A DNA stretch of 64,000 bases, taken from assembly GCA_937990185.1 (NCBI GenBank), contig CALKBI010000034.1, positions 52,094 through 116,093 on the forward strand. Direction: 5' to 3'. The stretch comes from an uncultured Neomegalonema sp. (GTDB taxonomy: Bacteria > Pseudomonadota > Alphaproteobacteria > Rhodobacterales > Rhodobacteraceae). Of this stretch, positions 1 to 7,780 are shown piece after piece. Each line of letters starts with the position of its first letter. The first letter of the stretch is position 1. Both the position numbers and the translations under genes were made by a program. Below the pieces are notes generated by a model. That model did no database searches. It had not been told where the DNA came from and saw only the letters and a program-made list of their open reading frames with translations.

Positions 1-31
1 CAAAGGCAAGAGCCGCAACGCGGCCTGACCA

Positions 32-934
32 TCACGCCCGCTTCTGATCCCGGCGCGACGCAATCACAGCTGCCCCTGTCTCGACCAAACTCGCGCTTGC
101 AATGAGCAATACACCGATGGTCTCGCGCATACCGAATTGCTCGCCTGCCAGCAGTGCCGCTGAAATTGCGCCTACGACGATTTCCGTCATCAACAGAAAC
201 GATACTGTGCCGGGGCTGAGAAACTTCGGCGCCCAAAGCGATGCATAGGTTCCCGGCAAAACAAAAACGACCATGAAGATCAAGAGCAGCGGCATTACCG
301 GAAGGGTTTGCTCAATCGTTGGAATCTCAGTCGGGGCGATGAGCAACGCTGCACAGGTTGTAATAACTAACGACCAGACAAAAAAGCCGACAGTCAAATC
401 GACTGAGGATTGCCCCTCATCACGGCGCAACCTTACGGCGGTGATGGCCCAGAAAATTCCAGCGGCCAGCCCCAGCCAATCACCGATATTCTGAGGTACG
501 GGGAAAGTTAGGCCCAAACCAAAGATCGTTAGCATCCCCAGCACAGCCAAACAGATGGCCATGATCCGTGCGGGCGTAATCGCTTCTCCCAAAATAAAGC
601 GCGCAAGCAAGGTGCTCCAGATCGGCATTAGATAGAATAGCAAAATGGCGCGCACGACTTCGGTATAAACGATCGACGCGGAATAACAGGTCAGGGCCAA
701 GCCACTTGCGATCACAGTCAGCTGAAAGCTCATGCCCCCTTGCCGAACTTGCCGCCAGCGCATGATGCCTATGGGCAGCAGGCAGAGCGTCGGGACGAGG
801 AAATAAACTACCGTGGTCCAAAGTTGATGGAGACCGGCATCTTCCAGCGCACGCAACGGAATCCAGAATAAGCCCCAGCAGGCCCCGGCATAAAGACATG
901 CAAGCTTTGCTTTGAATTCAATTGACGTTGCCAA
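32..934 (-). CDS. EamA/DMT-superfamily transporter
   Basis: Integral inner-membrane protein of 300 residues, the usual length for the two-repeat EamA (drug/metabolite transporter) family. About ten hydrophobic helices are visible, in two halves of five. The stretch LLFYLMPIWSTLLARFILGE near residue 100 and the matching SFLLMTEIVVGAISAALLAGE near residue 245 are the typical 'FL.P....L....LGE' repeats of this fold. Such proteins export small metabolites or amino acids, but the substrate cannot be read from sequence. The ATG at 932-934 gives a full-length N-terminus. The gene stands alone, and the next gene (1245) runs the other way. Family call is strong; substrate unknown. Confidence 0.85.
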   Translation of the reverse strand: MATSIEFKAKLACLYAGACWGLFWIPLRALEDAGLHQLWTTVVYFLVPTLCLLPIGIMRWRQVRQGGMSFQLTVIASGLALTCYSASIVYTEVVRAILLFYLMPIWSTLLARFILGEAITPARIMAICLAVLGMLTIFGLGLTFPVPQNIGDWLGLAAGIFWAITAVRLRRDEGQSSVDLTVGFFVWSLVITTCAALLIAPTEIPTIEQTLPVMPLLLIFMVVFVLPGTYASLWAPKFLSPGTVSFLLMTEIVVGAISAALLAGEQFGMRETIGVLLIASASLVETGAAVIASRRDQKRA

Positions 935-1244
935 AAAAGTACCCTCGAGGCTCCTTGGAAAGTGTTCCGCCTCATAGCGTGGATTCTATCATAGTTCAGG
1001 GTTTCGGGAAGACTGGAAAATCCAAGGTTGGGCTACTAGTGAAGCCTTGGAATATTTCAAGTAATACAAAGCATCACAAAGAAGATACTTCGAGTTTTAA
1101 ATACTCACAAAAAAGAGATGAAATATTTCTCACGGGTCTGCTGAATTTGTTGATCCGCCGTGGGGTTTTTCGTGATCGAGTGAATCGCTAAGTTCTTAAG
1201 CACAGGCCGAGCATGGTGTTCGGTACATCGAAAGGACTTCGATC
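935..1244. other. intergenic region between divergent genes
   Basis: About 310 bases between the divergently transcribed EamA gene and the small secreted protein gene. It should hold both promoters. An open frame across 922-1191 has no recognisable protein character and overlaps the start of the transporter gene, so I do not call it. No hairpin or repeat stands out. Confidence 0.5.
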
Positions 1245-1508
1245 ATGAAAAAGTTTTCACTCGCAATTGCCGCTGCCGCAACCATTGCTGCTCTCAGTGC
1301 TGCGCCTGCTTCCGCTGAAAGCACCGTGACGGAGCAACAATATAAACTGTCCAAAATTTTCAATAAGCAGCAAGTAACGTCGCAGCGCTTTCAAACGCGT
1401 GCCACGACCTTCACGAATAGAAAGGCGACCAGTCAAAAGCGGTCTTTGAACCGTCATGACGCTGCTTTGGTTCGCCTGCTGAAGCACAGCCAGCCGCGCG
1501 GTCGTTAA
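1245..1508 (+). CDS. small basic secreted protein
   Basis: Encodes 87 residues. Residues 1-24 form a clear Sec signal peptide: MKK, a hydrophobic alanine-rich core, then a PASA-E cleavage region. The mature part of about 63 residues is rich in Lys, Arg, Gln and Thr and has no cysteine and no domain I recognise. The ATG is supported by AAAGGA at 1231-1236, eight bases upstream. A strong intrinsic terminator follows 36 bases after the stop, so this is a self-contained transcription unit. Probably a periplasmic or secreted basic peptide; function unknown. Confidence 0.75.
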   Translation: MKKFSLAIAAAATIAALSAAPASAESTVTEQQYKLSKIFNKQQVTSQRFQTRATTFTNRKATSQKRSLNRHDAALVRLLKHSQPRGR

Positions 1509-1544
1509 GCCTCTTCCTCGAACTCCCTGTTCCTCTACATACTT

Positions 1545-1572
1545 CCCCGGTGCAACCGCACCGGGGCTTTTT
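1545..1572 (+). terminator. Rho-independent terminator
   Basis: A perfect 9-bp stem, CCCCGGTGC / GCACCGGGG, with an AACC loop is followed by C and five T. It ends the transcript of the small secreted protein. On the other strand there is no T-run, so it does not serve hemB. Confidence 0.9.
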
Positions 1573-1594
1573 GCTACAATACGATTGAGAAGTT

Positions 1595-2647
1595 CTAGCC
1601 CTGCGCTTTTAGGCGTTTCGCGACGTCAACGGCATAATAACTGAGCATCCCGTCACAGCCTGCGCGTTTGAATGCTGACAGCGCTTCGATTGTCACCTTA
1701 TCCCGATCAAGCCAACCATTTGCCGCCGCTGCCTCCAACATCGCGTACTCGCCGCTGGTCTGATAGGCAAAGGTGGGCACGGCGAATTCGTCTTTCACAC
1801 GTCGGCAGATATCCAGATAAGGCATCCCCGGCTTGACCATCACCATATCTGCACCTTCGGAAAGATCGAGCGAGACCTCGCGCAGCGCCTCGTCAGAGTT
1901 CATCGGGTCCATCTGATAGGTTTTCTTATCGCCGGTCAGCTTGCCGGATGCACCGACCGCATCCCGGAAAGGTCCATAAAATGCCGAGGCATATTTCGCC
2001 GCATAACTCAGCAACATGACATCTTGATGCCCTGCCGCCTCCAACGCATCGCGGATTGCAGCGATTCTGCCGTCCATCATATCCGAAGGACCGATGATAT
2101 TCGCCCCCGCCTCAGCTTGCACGAGTGCTTGTTTTACCAGCGCCTCAACGCTCTCGTCGTTAACGATTTTTTCACCATGAACGATGCCGTCATGCCCAAG
2201 CGCATTATACGGATCGAGCGCCACGTCCTCCATAATTCCTATTTCCGGCACGGCATCCTTGATGGCCCGCGTTGCACGGCAGATCAGATTATCCGGATTC
2301 CAAGCTTCCTCGCATCCCGGCGTGCGCAAACTGGCGTCTATATTCGGGAAGAGGGCGACGCAAGGCACGCCCAACGTCGCGGCCTCTTCAACGCGCCTGA
2401 TGGCAATATCAATCGTCATCCGCTCTACGCCAGGCATTGAAGCCACCGGCTCGGTCTTGTTCTCGCCTTCGATAACAAAAATAGGCCAGATAAAATCAGC
2501 CGCCGATAACCCGTTTTCCGCGACCATTGTACGGGACCATGCAGCCTGACGTGTTCGGCGCATACGGGTTCTGGGATAAGCGGGGTTTGGCGAGGTCTGA
2601 GGCATCTGAGTCATCCGGTTAGGCTGGTAAGACGCCTTTTCGGGCAT
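1595..2647 (-). CDS. hemB: delta-aminolevulinic acid dehydratase (porphobilinogen synthase)
   Basis: Condenses two 5-aminolevulinate molecules to porphobilinogen, the second common step of tetrapyrrole synthesis, in the cytosol. At 350 residues it is full length with a slightly extended N-terminus. The two Schiff-base lysines are visible: Lys218 in LLSYAAKYAS and Lys272 in MVMVKPGMPYLD. The metal loop at 141-154 reads DVALDPYNALGHDG, so the three zinc-ligand cysteines of the zinc-dependent class are absent. This places it in the aspartate-type, magnesium-dependent class known from Bradyrhizobium and plants. The start is uncertain: Met12 or Met15 could also serve, and no strong ribosome site precedes any of them. 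Product call is firm. Confidence 0.97.
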   Translation of the reverse strand: MPEKASYQPNRMTQMPQTSPNPAYPRTRMRRTRQAAWSRTMVAENGLSAADFIWPIFVIEGENKTEPVASMPGVERMTIDIAIRRVEEAATLGVPCVALFPNIDASLRTPGCEEAWNPDNLICRATRAIKDAVPEIGIMEDVALDPYNALGHDGIVHGEKIVNDESVEALVKQALVQAEAGANIIGPSDMMDGRIAAIRDALEAAGHQDVMLLSYAAKYASAFYGPFRDAVGASGKLTGDKKTYQMDPMNSDEALREVSLDLSEGADMVMVKPGMPYLDICRRVKDEFAVPTFAYQTSGEYAMLEAAAANGWLDRDKVTIEALSAFKRAGCDGMLSYYAVDVAKRLKAQG

Positions 2648-2767
2648 GTGCGCAAGGCGTTGTCAATCCACAACAATCATAACCGCATATTAGCCTTTGA
2701 AGAGTATGATCCCCTCAAAAGGCGGATGACTCAGGGGTGATGTCATCAAAAAGTCGGGGAAAACACC

Positions 2768-3430
2768 GTGAAAAAGATACCTTCTTTGATTGTATTCAAA
2801 GCGTTAACTTTTTTTGCCGTTGCGCTGTCCGGTACAACAGTCCAAGCCACCAATGCTTGGGATTCACACGAATTTGCTGATATCGCAGCCATTGGCCAAG
2901 CGGATCTGGATTTCGTGGTAACACGCGGCTTTCTCCACGAAATGGACCTTACGTCATTTGAAGTCCCTGCGCTGGCAATTGCACTAGAGGACATCAAGAT
3001 TGACCCAAACCACAAAGCGAAAAAGAGCGGCTGGGCTGGTCTGGTTGAAGTAGAGCTTGATGAAGACAAAGCTTTAGAACTAGAGGATGTTTCCACATTC
3101 TCGGATGCTTTCGCGACGACAGAGCGCGACGTAAAGCTGAGCGGCTTTTACACAATGCGCTATGATTTCGCGACGAAACTACCCTTCCGCCCCTATGCCG
3201 GTGCGGGACTTGGCGTCGTAACGACCAGCAGTGAAACGGATACCGCTGGCATCATTGCGGGCCGGGCAACAGCCGGATTTGACCTTACCCTCGGCGAAGG
3301 TTCGGCAGTCTTCGCGGAATACGCCTTTGTCAAAAACGGCGGCGTGAACCTTGGATCAGGCAACAGTAATTTCAGCGCGATCCCAGACAGCGAGCACAGC
3401 CTGAAACTAGGCTTCCGCCGCACCTTCTAA
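2768..3430 (+). CDS. outer-membrane beta-barrel protein
   Basis: A 220-residue protein with an N-terminal signal peptide (residues 1 to about 27, ending VQA). The second half shows alternating hydrophobic strands: KLSGFYTMRYDF, FRPYAGAGLGVV, GIIAGRATAGFDLTL, GSAVFAEYAF. The protein ends in Phe after HSLKLGFRRTF, the usual C-terminal signal for insertion by the BAM machinery. RPYAGAGLG and the ending are typical of the OmpA/OmpW-like porin-family barrels of alphaproteobacteria. The middle (residues 60-105) is acidic and may be a periplasmic or surface extension. Likely a structural or immunogenic outer-membrane protein; specific role unknown. It is transcribed alone. Confidence 0.75.
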   Translation: MKKIPSLIVFKALTFFAVALSGTTVQATNAWDSHEFADIAAIGQADLDFVVTRGFLHEMDLTSFEVPALAIALEDIKIDPNHKAKKSGWAGLVEVELDEDKALELEDVSTFSDAFATTERDVKLSGFYTMRYDFATKLPFRPYAGAGLGVVTTSSETDTAGIIAGRATAGFDLTLGEGSAVFAEYAFVKNGGVNLGSGNSNFSAIPDSEHSLKLGFRRTF

Positions 3431-3507
3431 AGCGCTTTAAAAGCCTCAAAGCTGTCAGCCAAGTTCGTCATCTGGATGATGATCAGATCATCTGACCGGT
3501 CAATCCC

Positions 3508-3675
3508 ATGCCTGACGGAGGCGGGATGGTGGCGGCTTTCAAAGAGTGCATGCGCCCCTTGATGCAAAGAGCAACACCGGACAAGACTTCAGATCATCTT
3601 CGCAATATCTTTAAGCGTGCTATTCCGAGTGGGAAAGATGAGCGCCGCACTCTGGGAGATTTGGAAGGGGTATGA
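3508..3675 (+). CDS. small hypothetical ORF translationally coupled to merF-like gene
   Basis: An open frame of 55 codons whose TGA (3673-3675) overlaps the ATG of the next gene by four bases (ATGA), the arrangement of coupled genes. The product is basic (KTSDHLRNIFKRAIPSGKDE) and has no membrane segment or recognised domain. It could be the remnant of a longer gene, since an in-frame stop lies 12 bases before the ATG. The overlap is the only argument that it is translated. Confidence 0.35.
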   Translation: MPDGGGMVAAFKECMRPLMQRATPDKTSDHLRNIFKRAIPSGKDERRTLGDLEGV

Positions 3676-3884
3676 TGACGCATAAGCTTCTAAGCGTTGG
3701 GCTTGCGGGAACTTTCACAGCTGGCATCTGTTGCGTCACACCGTTTTTGCCATGGCTGCTAAGCGCGATGGGGCTGTCCGGCCTCACTGGGTATATCTAT
3801 CGCGATAGCGTCCTCTTGCCGCTGCTCGCGTTTTTTCTTGTTCTGACTGGGTATGCGATATGGCGATTGAAACGAGCGAAGTAA
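3672..3884 (+). CDS. MerF-like mercuric transport protein
   Basis: A 70-residue membrane peptide with two hydrophobic helices, about residues 6-33 and 45-63. The vicinal pair Cys20-Cys21 in TAGICCVTPFLPWLL sits in the first helix, followed by MGLSGLTGYIYRD and LLPLLAFFLVLTGYAIWR. This is the layout of MerF, a small mercuric-ion carrier that passes Hg(II) across the inner membrane. The second cysteine pair that MerF usually carries near its C-terminus is missing, and the protein ends at LKRAK. No merA, merP or merR lies nearby, so the role in mercury resistance is uncertain. It may be an orphan or handle another soft metal. Confidence 0.65.
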   Translation: MMTHKLLSVGLAGTFTAGICCVTPFLPWLLSAMGLSGLTGYIYRDSVLLPLLAFFLVLTGYAIWRLKRAK

Positions 3885-4085
3885 CGCTTGATCAAGGCCC
3901 ACATGTTCCGACTATCGCACTCGCCAATTCAGATTGCTGTGGCCCGCTGCGAATAATCACAAGGGCTTATCGGCATCGAATGATAAAGCGTTTCTGATTT
4001 GCACCTTAAGCAACTGCTTTGAGGTGCGGCGTACCCGAGCTTGACAACCATGCGCAGCTTCCGTATCGGGATTGCTCGCAATCTA

Positions 4086-4172
4086 GCCCAGATGGCGGAA
4101 TTGGTAGACGCGCTGCGTTCAGGTCGCAGTGACCGCAAGGTCGTGGAGGTTCGAGTCCTCTTCTGGGCACCA
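4086..4172 (+). tRNA. tRNA-Leu(CAG)
   Basis: An 87-base cloverleaf. The acceptor stem GCCCAGA pairs with TCTGGGC, the anticodon stem is CTGCG/CGCAG around loop TTCAGGT (anticodon CAG), a class II long variable arm is present, the T-loop is GGTTCGAGTCC, and the encoded CCA is at 4170-4172. Its 3' end is the integration site of the island that follows, and the tRNA remains intact. Confidence 0.97.
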
Positions 4173-4175
4173 TTT
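4152..4175 (+). repeat. attL, left attachment repeat (tRNA-Leu 3' end)
   Basis: Begins CGAGTCCTCTTCTGG and ends GCACCATTT. It matches 14952-14974 except for one G in the GGG run, and it spans the T-arm, acceptor 3' strand and CCA of tRNA-Leu plus three bases. Confidence 0.85.
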
Positions 4176-4261
4176 CATTAAATCATAACCTCTCAAAACT
4201 GCTCAAAGTCATTGAATTTTTAATGATTTTTGCGCTAGAAGTGTCTCACGAGAAATCACTC

Positions 4262-4333
4262 GATACCCCCAAATCTCATAGGATTGGGGGTATCGGTGGG
4301 GCCGATACCCCCATCTAGAAAGGTGATACCCCC
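4262..4333. repeat. left integrase arm-type sites (four GATACCCCC motifs)
   Basis: The 9-mer GATACCCCC occurs at 4262-4270, 4304-4312 and 4325-4333, with its complement GGGGGTATC at 4286-4294. The last copy ends two bases before the integrase ATG, so protein bound here would cover the integrase start region. The same motif recurs near the right end of the island at 14876. Binding by the DUF4102 domain is inferred by analogy with P4-type integrases. Confidence 0.75.
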
Positions 4334-4335
4334 AG

Positions 4336-5526
4336 ATGGCATTGACGAATCTTCAAATCCAAAAAGCCAAGGCGAGAAAGAAGTCTTACAAACTAGCCGA
4401 TGGTGGCGGCTTGTTTCTCCTCGTGAAACCCAACGGTTCCAAACTCTGGCAGCAGAAGTACCGTTTTCTGGGTAAAGAGCGGCTTCTTTCACATGGCCAG
4501 TACCCTGAGGTTTCTCTCGTAGCGGCACGACATAAACGCGAAGCCGCGCGGTTGAGTATCGAAAACGGCGGCGATCCTGCTACGGAAAAAAAGCTGGCAC
4601 GTATCTCGGCTGAAACGCAGGCACGAACGACATTTTTTCTGGTTGCCGAAGAGTATCTGGAAAGTTTGTCAGAACGAGAACTCGCAGAATCTACTATGCG
4701 AAAAAAGAGGTGGTATCTGCTCGATCTTGCATCGCCTTTGCACGAAAGGCCGGTTAGCGAGATTAAGCCGCCTGAAATTCTCTATTTGCTCAAGTCTATC
4801 GAAAAGAGCGGTCGGCGCGAAACTGCTAAGAAAATGCGCGGAGCCTTATCCGCAGTTTTTCGTCTAGCTATAGTGACTTTGCGGGCAGAGACCGATCCGA
4901 CATCGGCAATCAAGGGAGCGTTGTTACCTCCGAAGGTCACCAACCGCGCGGCGATCACCGATGAAAAAATCTTTGGTAGTTTACTCCGTGATTTTGACGA
5001 TTACACCGGATACCCGATCCTCATTGATGCGATGAAATTTCAAATTCTAACCATGACGCGCCCCGGCGAAGTACGCGGTGCTAAGAAACAGGAATTCGAT
5101 CTTGATGAAAGGGTTTGGGAAATACCGGCGGAGCGCATGAAAATGCGGCGACCACATCGCATCCCATTGTCAGATCAAGCCTTGGCGATCATTCAAGACA
5201 ACTGGCCACAGATTGAGGTGGTCGACCTCCTGTTTCCGTCGCTCATCTCAAATCGAAAATGGCTTTCCGAGAACGCATTCAATTCGGCACTGCGTAGAAT
5301 GGGGTATGAAAAAGACGTCGTTACGTCACACGGCTTCCGCGCGACAGCGAGCACGATTTTAAACAATCGTCGATTTGACGCCGAAGTAATTGAGGCCGCC
5401 CTCGCGCACCAAGACACAAATCCAGTTCGCCGCGCGTATAATCGCGCGACGTATTGGGATCAGCGTGTCAAGCTTATGCAAGACTGGGCAGACCTCGTTG
5501 ACGAGTTTCGTACCGGATCAGGTTAG
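4336..5526 (+). CDS. tyrosine-type site-specific integrase (DUF4102/P4 type)
   Basis: Catalyses integration and excision of the island at the tRNA-Leu 3' end. The 396-residue length is normal. Residues 1-90 form the DUF4102 arm-binding domain (begins MALTNLQIQKAKARKKSYKL, then DGGGLFLLVKPNGSKLWQQKY). A SAM-like core-binding domain covers about 95-190. The catalytic domain shows Arg in TMTRPGEVRG, the HGFRATAST box (His-x-x-Arg), a later His in LAHQ, and Tyr in RAYNRATY. The start is fixed by homology to the usual MALT/MPLT opening, although arm sites crowd the ribosome-binding region. The 3' end overlaps the convergent alpA by nine bases. Confidence 0.95.
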   Translation: MALTNLQIQKAKARKKSYKLADGGGLFLLVKPNGSKLWQQKYRFLGKERLLSHGQYPEVSLVAARHKREAARLSIENGGDPATEKKLARISAETQARTTFFLVAEEYLESLSERELAESTMRKKRWYLLDLASPLHERPVSEIKPPEILYLLKSIEKSGRRETAKKMRGALSAVFRLAIVTLRAETDPTSAIKGALLPPKVTNRAAITDEKIFGSLLRDFDDYTGYPILIDAMKFQILTMTRPGEVRGAKKQEFDLDERVWEIPAERMKMRRPHRIPLSDQALAIIQDNWPQIEVVDLLFPSLISNRKWLSENAFNSALRRMGYEKDVVTSHGFRATASTILNNRRFDAEVIEAALAHQDTNPVRRAYNRATYWDQRVKLMQDWADLVDEFRTGSG

Positions 5527-5766
5527 CGAAAGTGGGCCAGTCGCTTCGGCGGTGTCCATCGCAACATCGATGTCGGTCTCGCGAAAATAGCATCGGCGTC
5601 CGAAGCGGATAGGCTTGGGCAAACGTCCGGCAGCGATATCTCTATAGAGACTGGCTTTCGATCTACCGCCAAGCTTCGCAGAAACTTGGTCGAGAGTGAT
5701 GTATCGTTTTGGATGAACTGTCTGCGAGATGATGGGCGCGGGCGTTGATGCTGTGTTCAAAATCAT
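5518..5766 (-). CDS. AlpA-family DNA-binding regulator / excisionase
   Basis: An 82-residue MerR/AlpA-type winged-helix protein. HPKRYITLDQVSAKLGG followed by RSKASLYRDIAAGRLPKPI and RFGRRCYFRETDID is the family signature for helix-turn-helix and wing. I chose the ATG at 5764-5766 because AAGAGGACT precedes it on the minus strand; longer readings run into low-complexity sequence. In P4-like elements AlpA activates integrase and promotes excision. Here it lies tail-to-tail with the integrase gene and head-to-head with the relaxase, with a decamer array and a palindrome in the shared upstream region. A nearly identical fragment survives at 16829-16905. Confidence 0.88.
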   Translation of the reverse strand: MILNTASTPAPIISQTVHPKRYITLDQVSAKLGGRSKASLYRDIAAGRLPKPIRFGRRCYFRETDIDVAMDTAEATGPLSLT

Positions 5767-5790
5767 AGTCCTCTTGCAACCAATCTGTGT

Positions 5791-5807
5791 GTTCCTATAT
5801 GTGGAAC
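5791..5807. promoter_or_regulatory. palindrome upstream of alpA
   Basis: GTTCC and GGAAC are separated by seven bases, 25 bases upstream of the alpA start. It could be an operator for AlpA or a host regulator. Only the symmetry supports this. Confidence 0.35.
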
Positions 5808-5860
5808 AAATAGTGAATATCAAGAGGTGATTTTGAAGAAATTTTGTACTGTTGATCCTG

Positions 5861-6010
5861 CTGTATGGAATTGCCCGTTCCTGCCCGTGCGTGCGAGTTT
5901 GCGCCCGAAATTGCACGTAAATATCCGTCCGGACATGAGTTTGCCCGTTGTTGCAGATGCTCGCCCGAACGTGTCTGTTTATGCACGTTATGGCCTGTTT
6001 GTGCGGGCTT
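5861..6010. repeat. 10-bp-phased degenerate decamer array
   Basis: Fourteen to fifteen consecutive 10-base units follow one another with no change of phase. The unit is roughly N-T-G-C-C/A-C-G-T-N-N. Of the 14 units from 5871 to 6010, G at position 3 is kept in 12, C at position 4 in 12, and G at position 7 in 13. The clearest copies are at 5871, 5881, 5901, 5911, 5941, 5961 and 5981. The array fills the gap between alpA (minus strand) and the relaxase gene (plus strand) and is not convincingly coding. One unit per helical turn suits a co-operative one-face protein array, such as an oriT/relaxosome or regulator site (inference). Confidence 0.75.
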
Positions 6011-6152
6011 CTATCGATATCGCATTTCAAATTTTAGGATGGTGTAGTGGCGGGATAAGGCTTCTTGCGATGCAAGAAACCGGGGGCCAGCTACTGGCCA
6101 AAAATGAAGGATCAATCGCGCCACGTCTCGCCTCTATCGGAGGGGGCTGCGC

Positions 6153-7685
6153 ATGATGACACCACCCCCAATCAATAACGAATCTGAACCGCTTGAAGAG
6201 GAAGAAGAGATCAAACGGCGCAGCTTTAATCGGCGCGTTCGTATCGAACAGCGTGCGCTTGGATTTGCTGCGAGCGGTGCAGATGGTCTGCCCAAACATC
6301 GCGGCGGTAGATTTGCGTATCAGCTACGCGATGAGCAGCGGCTCAAAAACATTGCTAGGGTGCCGCAGGCCATCGTCAAAGTTATTCCCGGCGGTGGGGT
6401 CGGGTCGCGTGGTGAACTGGTCGCTCAGTTGAACTACCTCTCCCGCGATGGCACTCAAGAACTTGAGCAGGGCGGCGGTCCCGGTGGCTACCAGATCGAG
6501 GGACAAGACGCGATCCGGGATGTGGCAACGGACTGGGCCATGGCTTGGGAGGATGCATCCTCACGGGATGGCCGCACTGCAAGGGCCAAGAGCAAGTCTT
6601 TTCATCTATTGGTTTCCTATCCAGAAGGCACAGACCCGGACATGGCGCAGATGGCGGCGGAGGCTTTCACGGATCGACTTTGCCAGTCAGGAGAGTACGG
6701 TGATCGGTGGCGCTATATCGCGGCATGGCATACCGACCGCGCGCATCCGCACATGCATGTTGTGATCGACCGTCTCGGCGCGAGCGGGCGGATGATGCAA
6801 ATTCATCCCGCCAAGACAATCAATCCAAAGGCGTTGCGTGCCCTGCAAGTCGATACCGCAATTGAGTACGGCATCGCGCTCAACGATACGCCGCGCGTCT
6901 CACGGGGCCATCGTGATCGCGGGCTATCCAGCCCGGAATGGCGCGCAGAGCAACGTGGTGAGAGACGCGAACGCAGTCCGACGAGGCAAGTTTATGCAAA
7001 AGCTGCATCATCCTTCGCCGACGACGCCATCGCGCGCGAGGCGAACGAACTGAAGAAACTGTCAGACCGATACCAGCGCGTTAACACGCCAGAGCGCCGA
7101 GCAGACGCCAAGGCGTTGGAACAAGCTGCGTTTATTCTCAGCAGCGGAGGGACGTTGGATGCCACACCCCAGTCTATTAAACGCGACGAACAGGATCGCG
7201 AGGCTGAGAAGGTGGTGGTCGAAAAATCTCATAACGCATCTAAAGATGTCACGACTGACACGTTCGCAGAATCCGTTTCGGAGATGCCGACTCAGACAAG
7301 GGAACGCGCCGAAACCGAACGGCTTTTGTCGCGACCGCAACGCCGATTGACCGAGGCCGAATTGCGCGAGCTATTGGCTGCTAGGGAAAGAGAATTGACC
7401 CAGCACCAGCGCGAACGACAGAAAAAGTCTGAATTATCGCAGCAACCTGAAACCGAGAGGTCGGGTATTTTGTCACCATCGATTGCAATTGAGACGGATA
7501 CGACCGCTGCGCATCCCGAGGATAAACGTCAACAGCGCCCGATTGGAAATCGACGATTGAGCGAAGAGGAACTGCGAAGGGTATTGGATCAAGGTGTCCG
7601 AGAATTGACCGAGGCGGAAAAACGGCGGCAACGAGATGGTCCAGCGCCAAAACCCAACCGTGGACTGGATTTCAGTTTTGATTAA
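6153..7685 (+). CDS. VirD2/MobA-like relaxase (mobilization nuclease)
   Basis: A 510-residue DNA-nicking transferase expected to cut one strand at the island's oriT and lead it during transfer. The relaxase domain covers residues 70 to about 235. Tyr95 in AQLNYLSRDG is the likely catalytic tyrosine, FHLLVSYPEG follows at 150, and the three-histidine metal motif HTDRAHPHMH is at 193-202. The C-terminal half (about 290-500) is charged and helical and contains a duplicated segment: RRLTEAELRELL near 395 and RRLSEEELRRVL near 470. Ribosome site GGAGGGGG lies just upstream of the ATG. It lies 95 bases before hsdM. The upstream decamer array is a natural oriT candidate. No partner conjugation gene is present. 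Confidence 0.88.
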   Translation: MMTPPPINNESEPLEEEEEIKRRSFNRRVRIEQRALGFAASGADGLPKHRGGRFAYQLRDEQRLKNIARVPQAIVKVIPGGGVGSRGELVAQLNYLSRDGTQELEQGGGPGGYQIEGQDAIRDVATDWAMAWEDASSRDGRTARAKSKSFHLLVSYPEGTDPDMAQMAAEAFTDRLCQSGEYGDRWRYIAAWHTDRAHPHMHVVIDRLGASGRMMQIHPAKTINPKALRALQVDTAIEYGIALNDTPRVSRGHRDRGLSSPEWRAEQRGERRERSPTRQVYAKAASSFADDAIAREANELKKLSDRYQRVNTPERRADAKALEQAAFILSSGGTLDATPQSIKRDEQDREAEKVVVEKSHNASKDVTTDTFAESVSEMPTQTRERAETERLLSRPQRRLTEAELRELLAARERELTQHQRERQKKSELSQQPETERSGILSPSIAIETDTTAAHPEDKRQQRPIGNRRLSEEELRRVLDQGVRELTEAEKRRQRDGPAPKPNRGLDFSFD

Positions 7686-7780
7686 ACCCGCCATTCTCTC
7701 CCTTCGCAACATCTTATAAAGGCTCGCAATTTTGGCGCAGCGCGTCTAATCATGTGGCGAGCAAATCAGGGGACCGCGTA

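Noticed and set aside
922..1191. 89-codon open frame upstream of the small secreted protein
   Set aside because: It overlaps the start of the EamA gene, has no ribosome site and no protein-like pattern.
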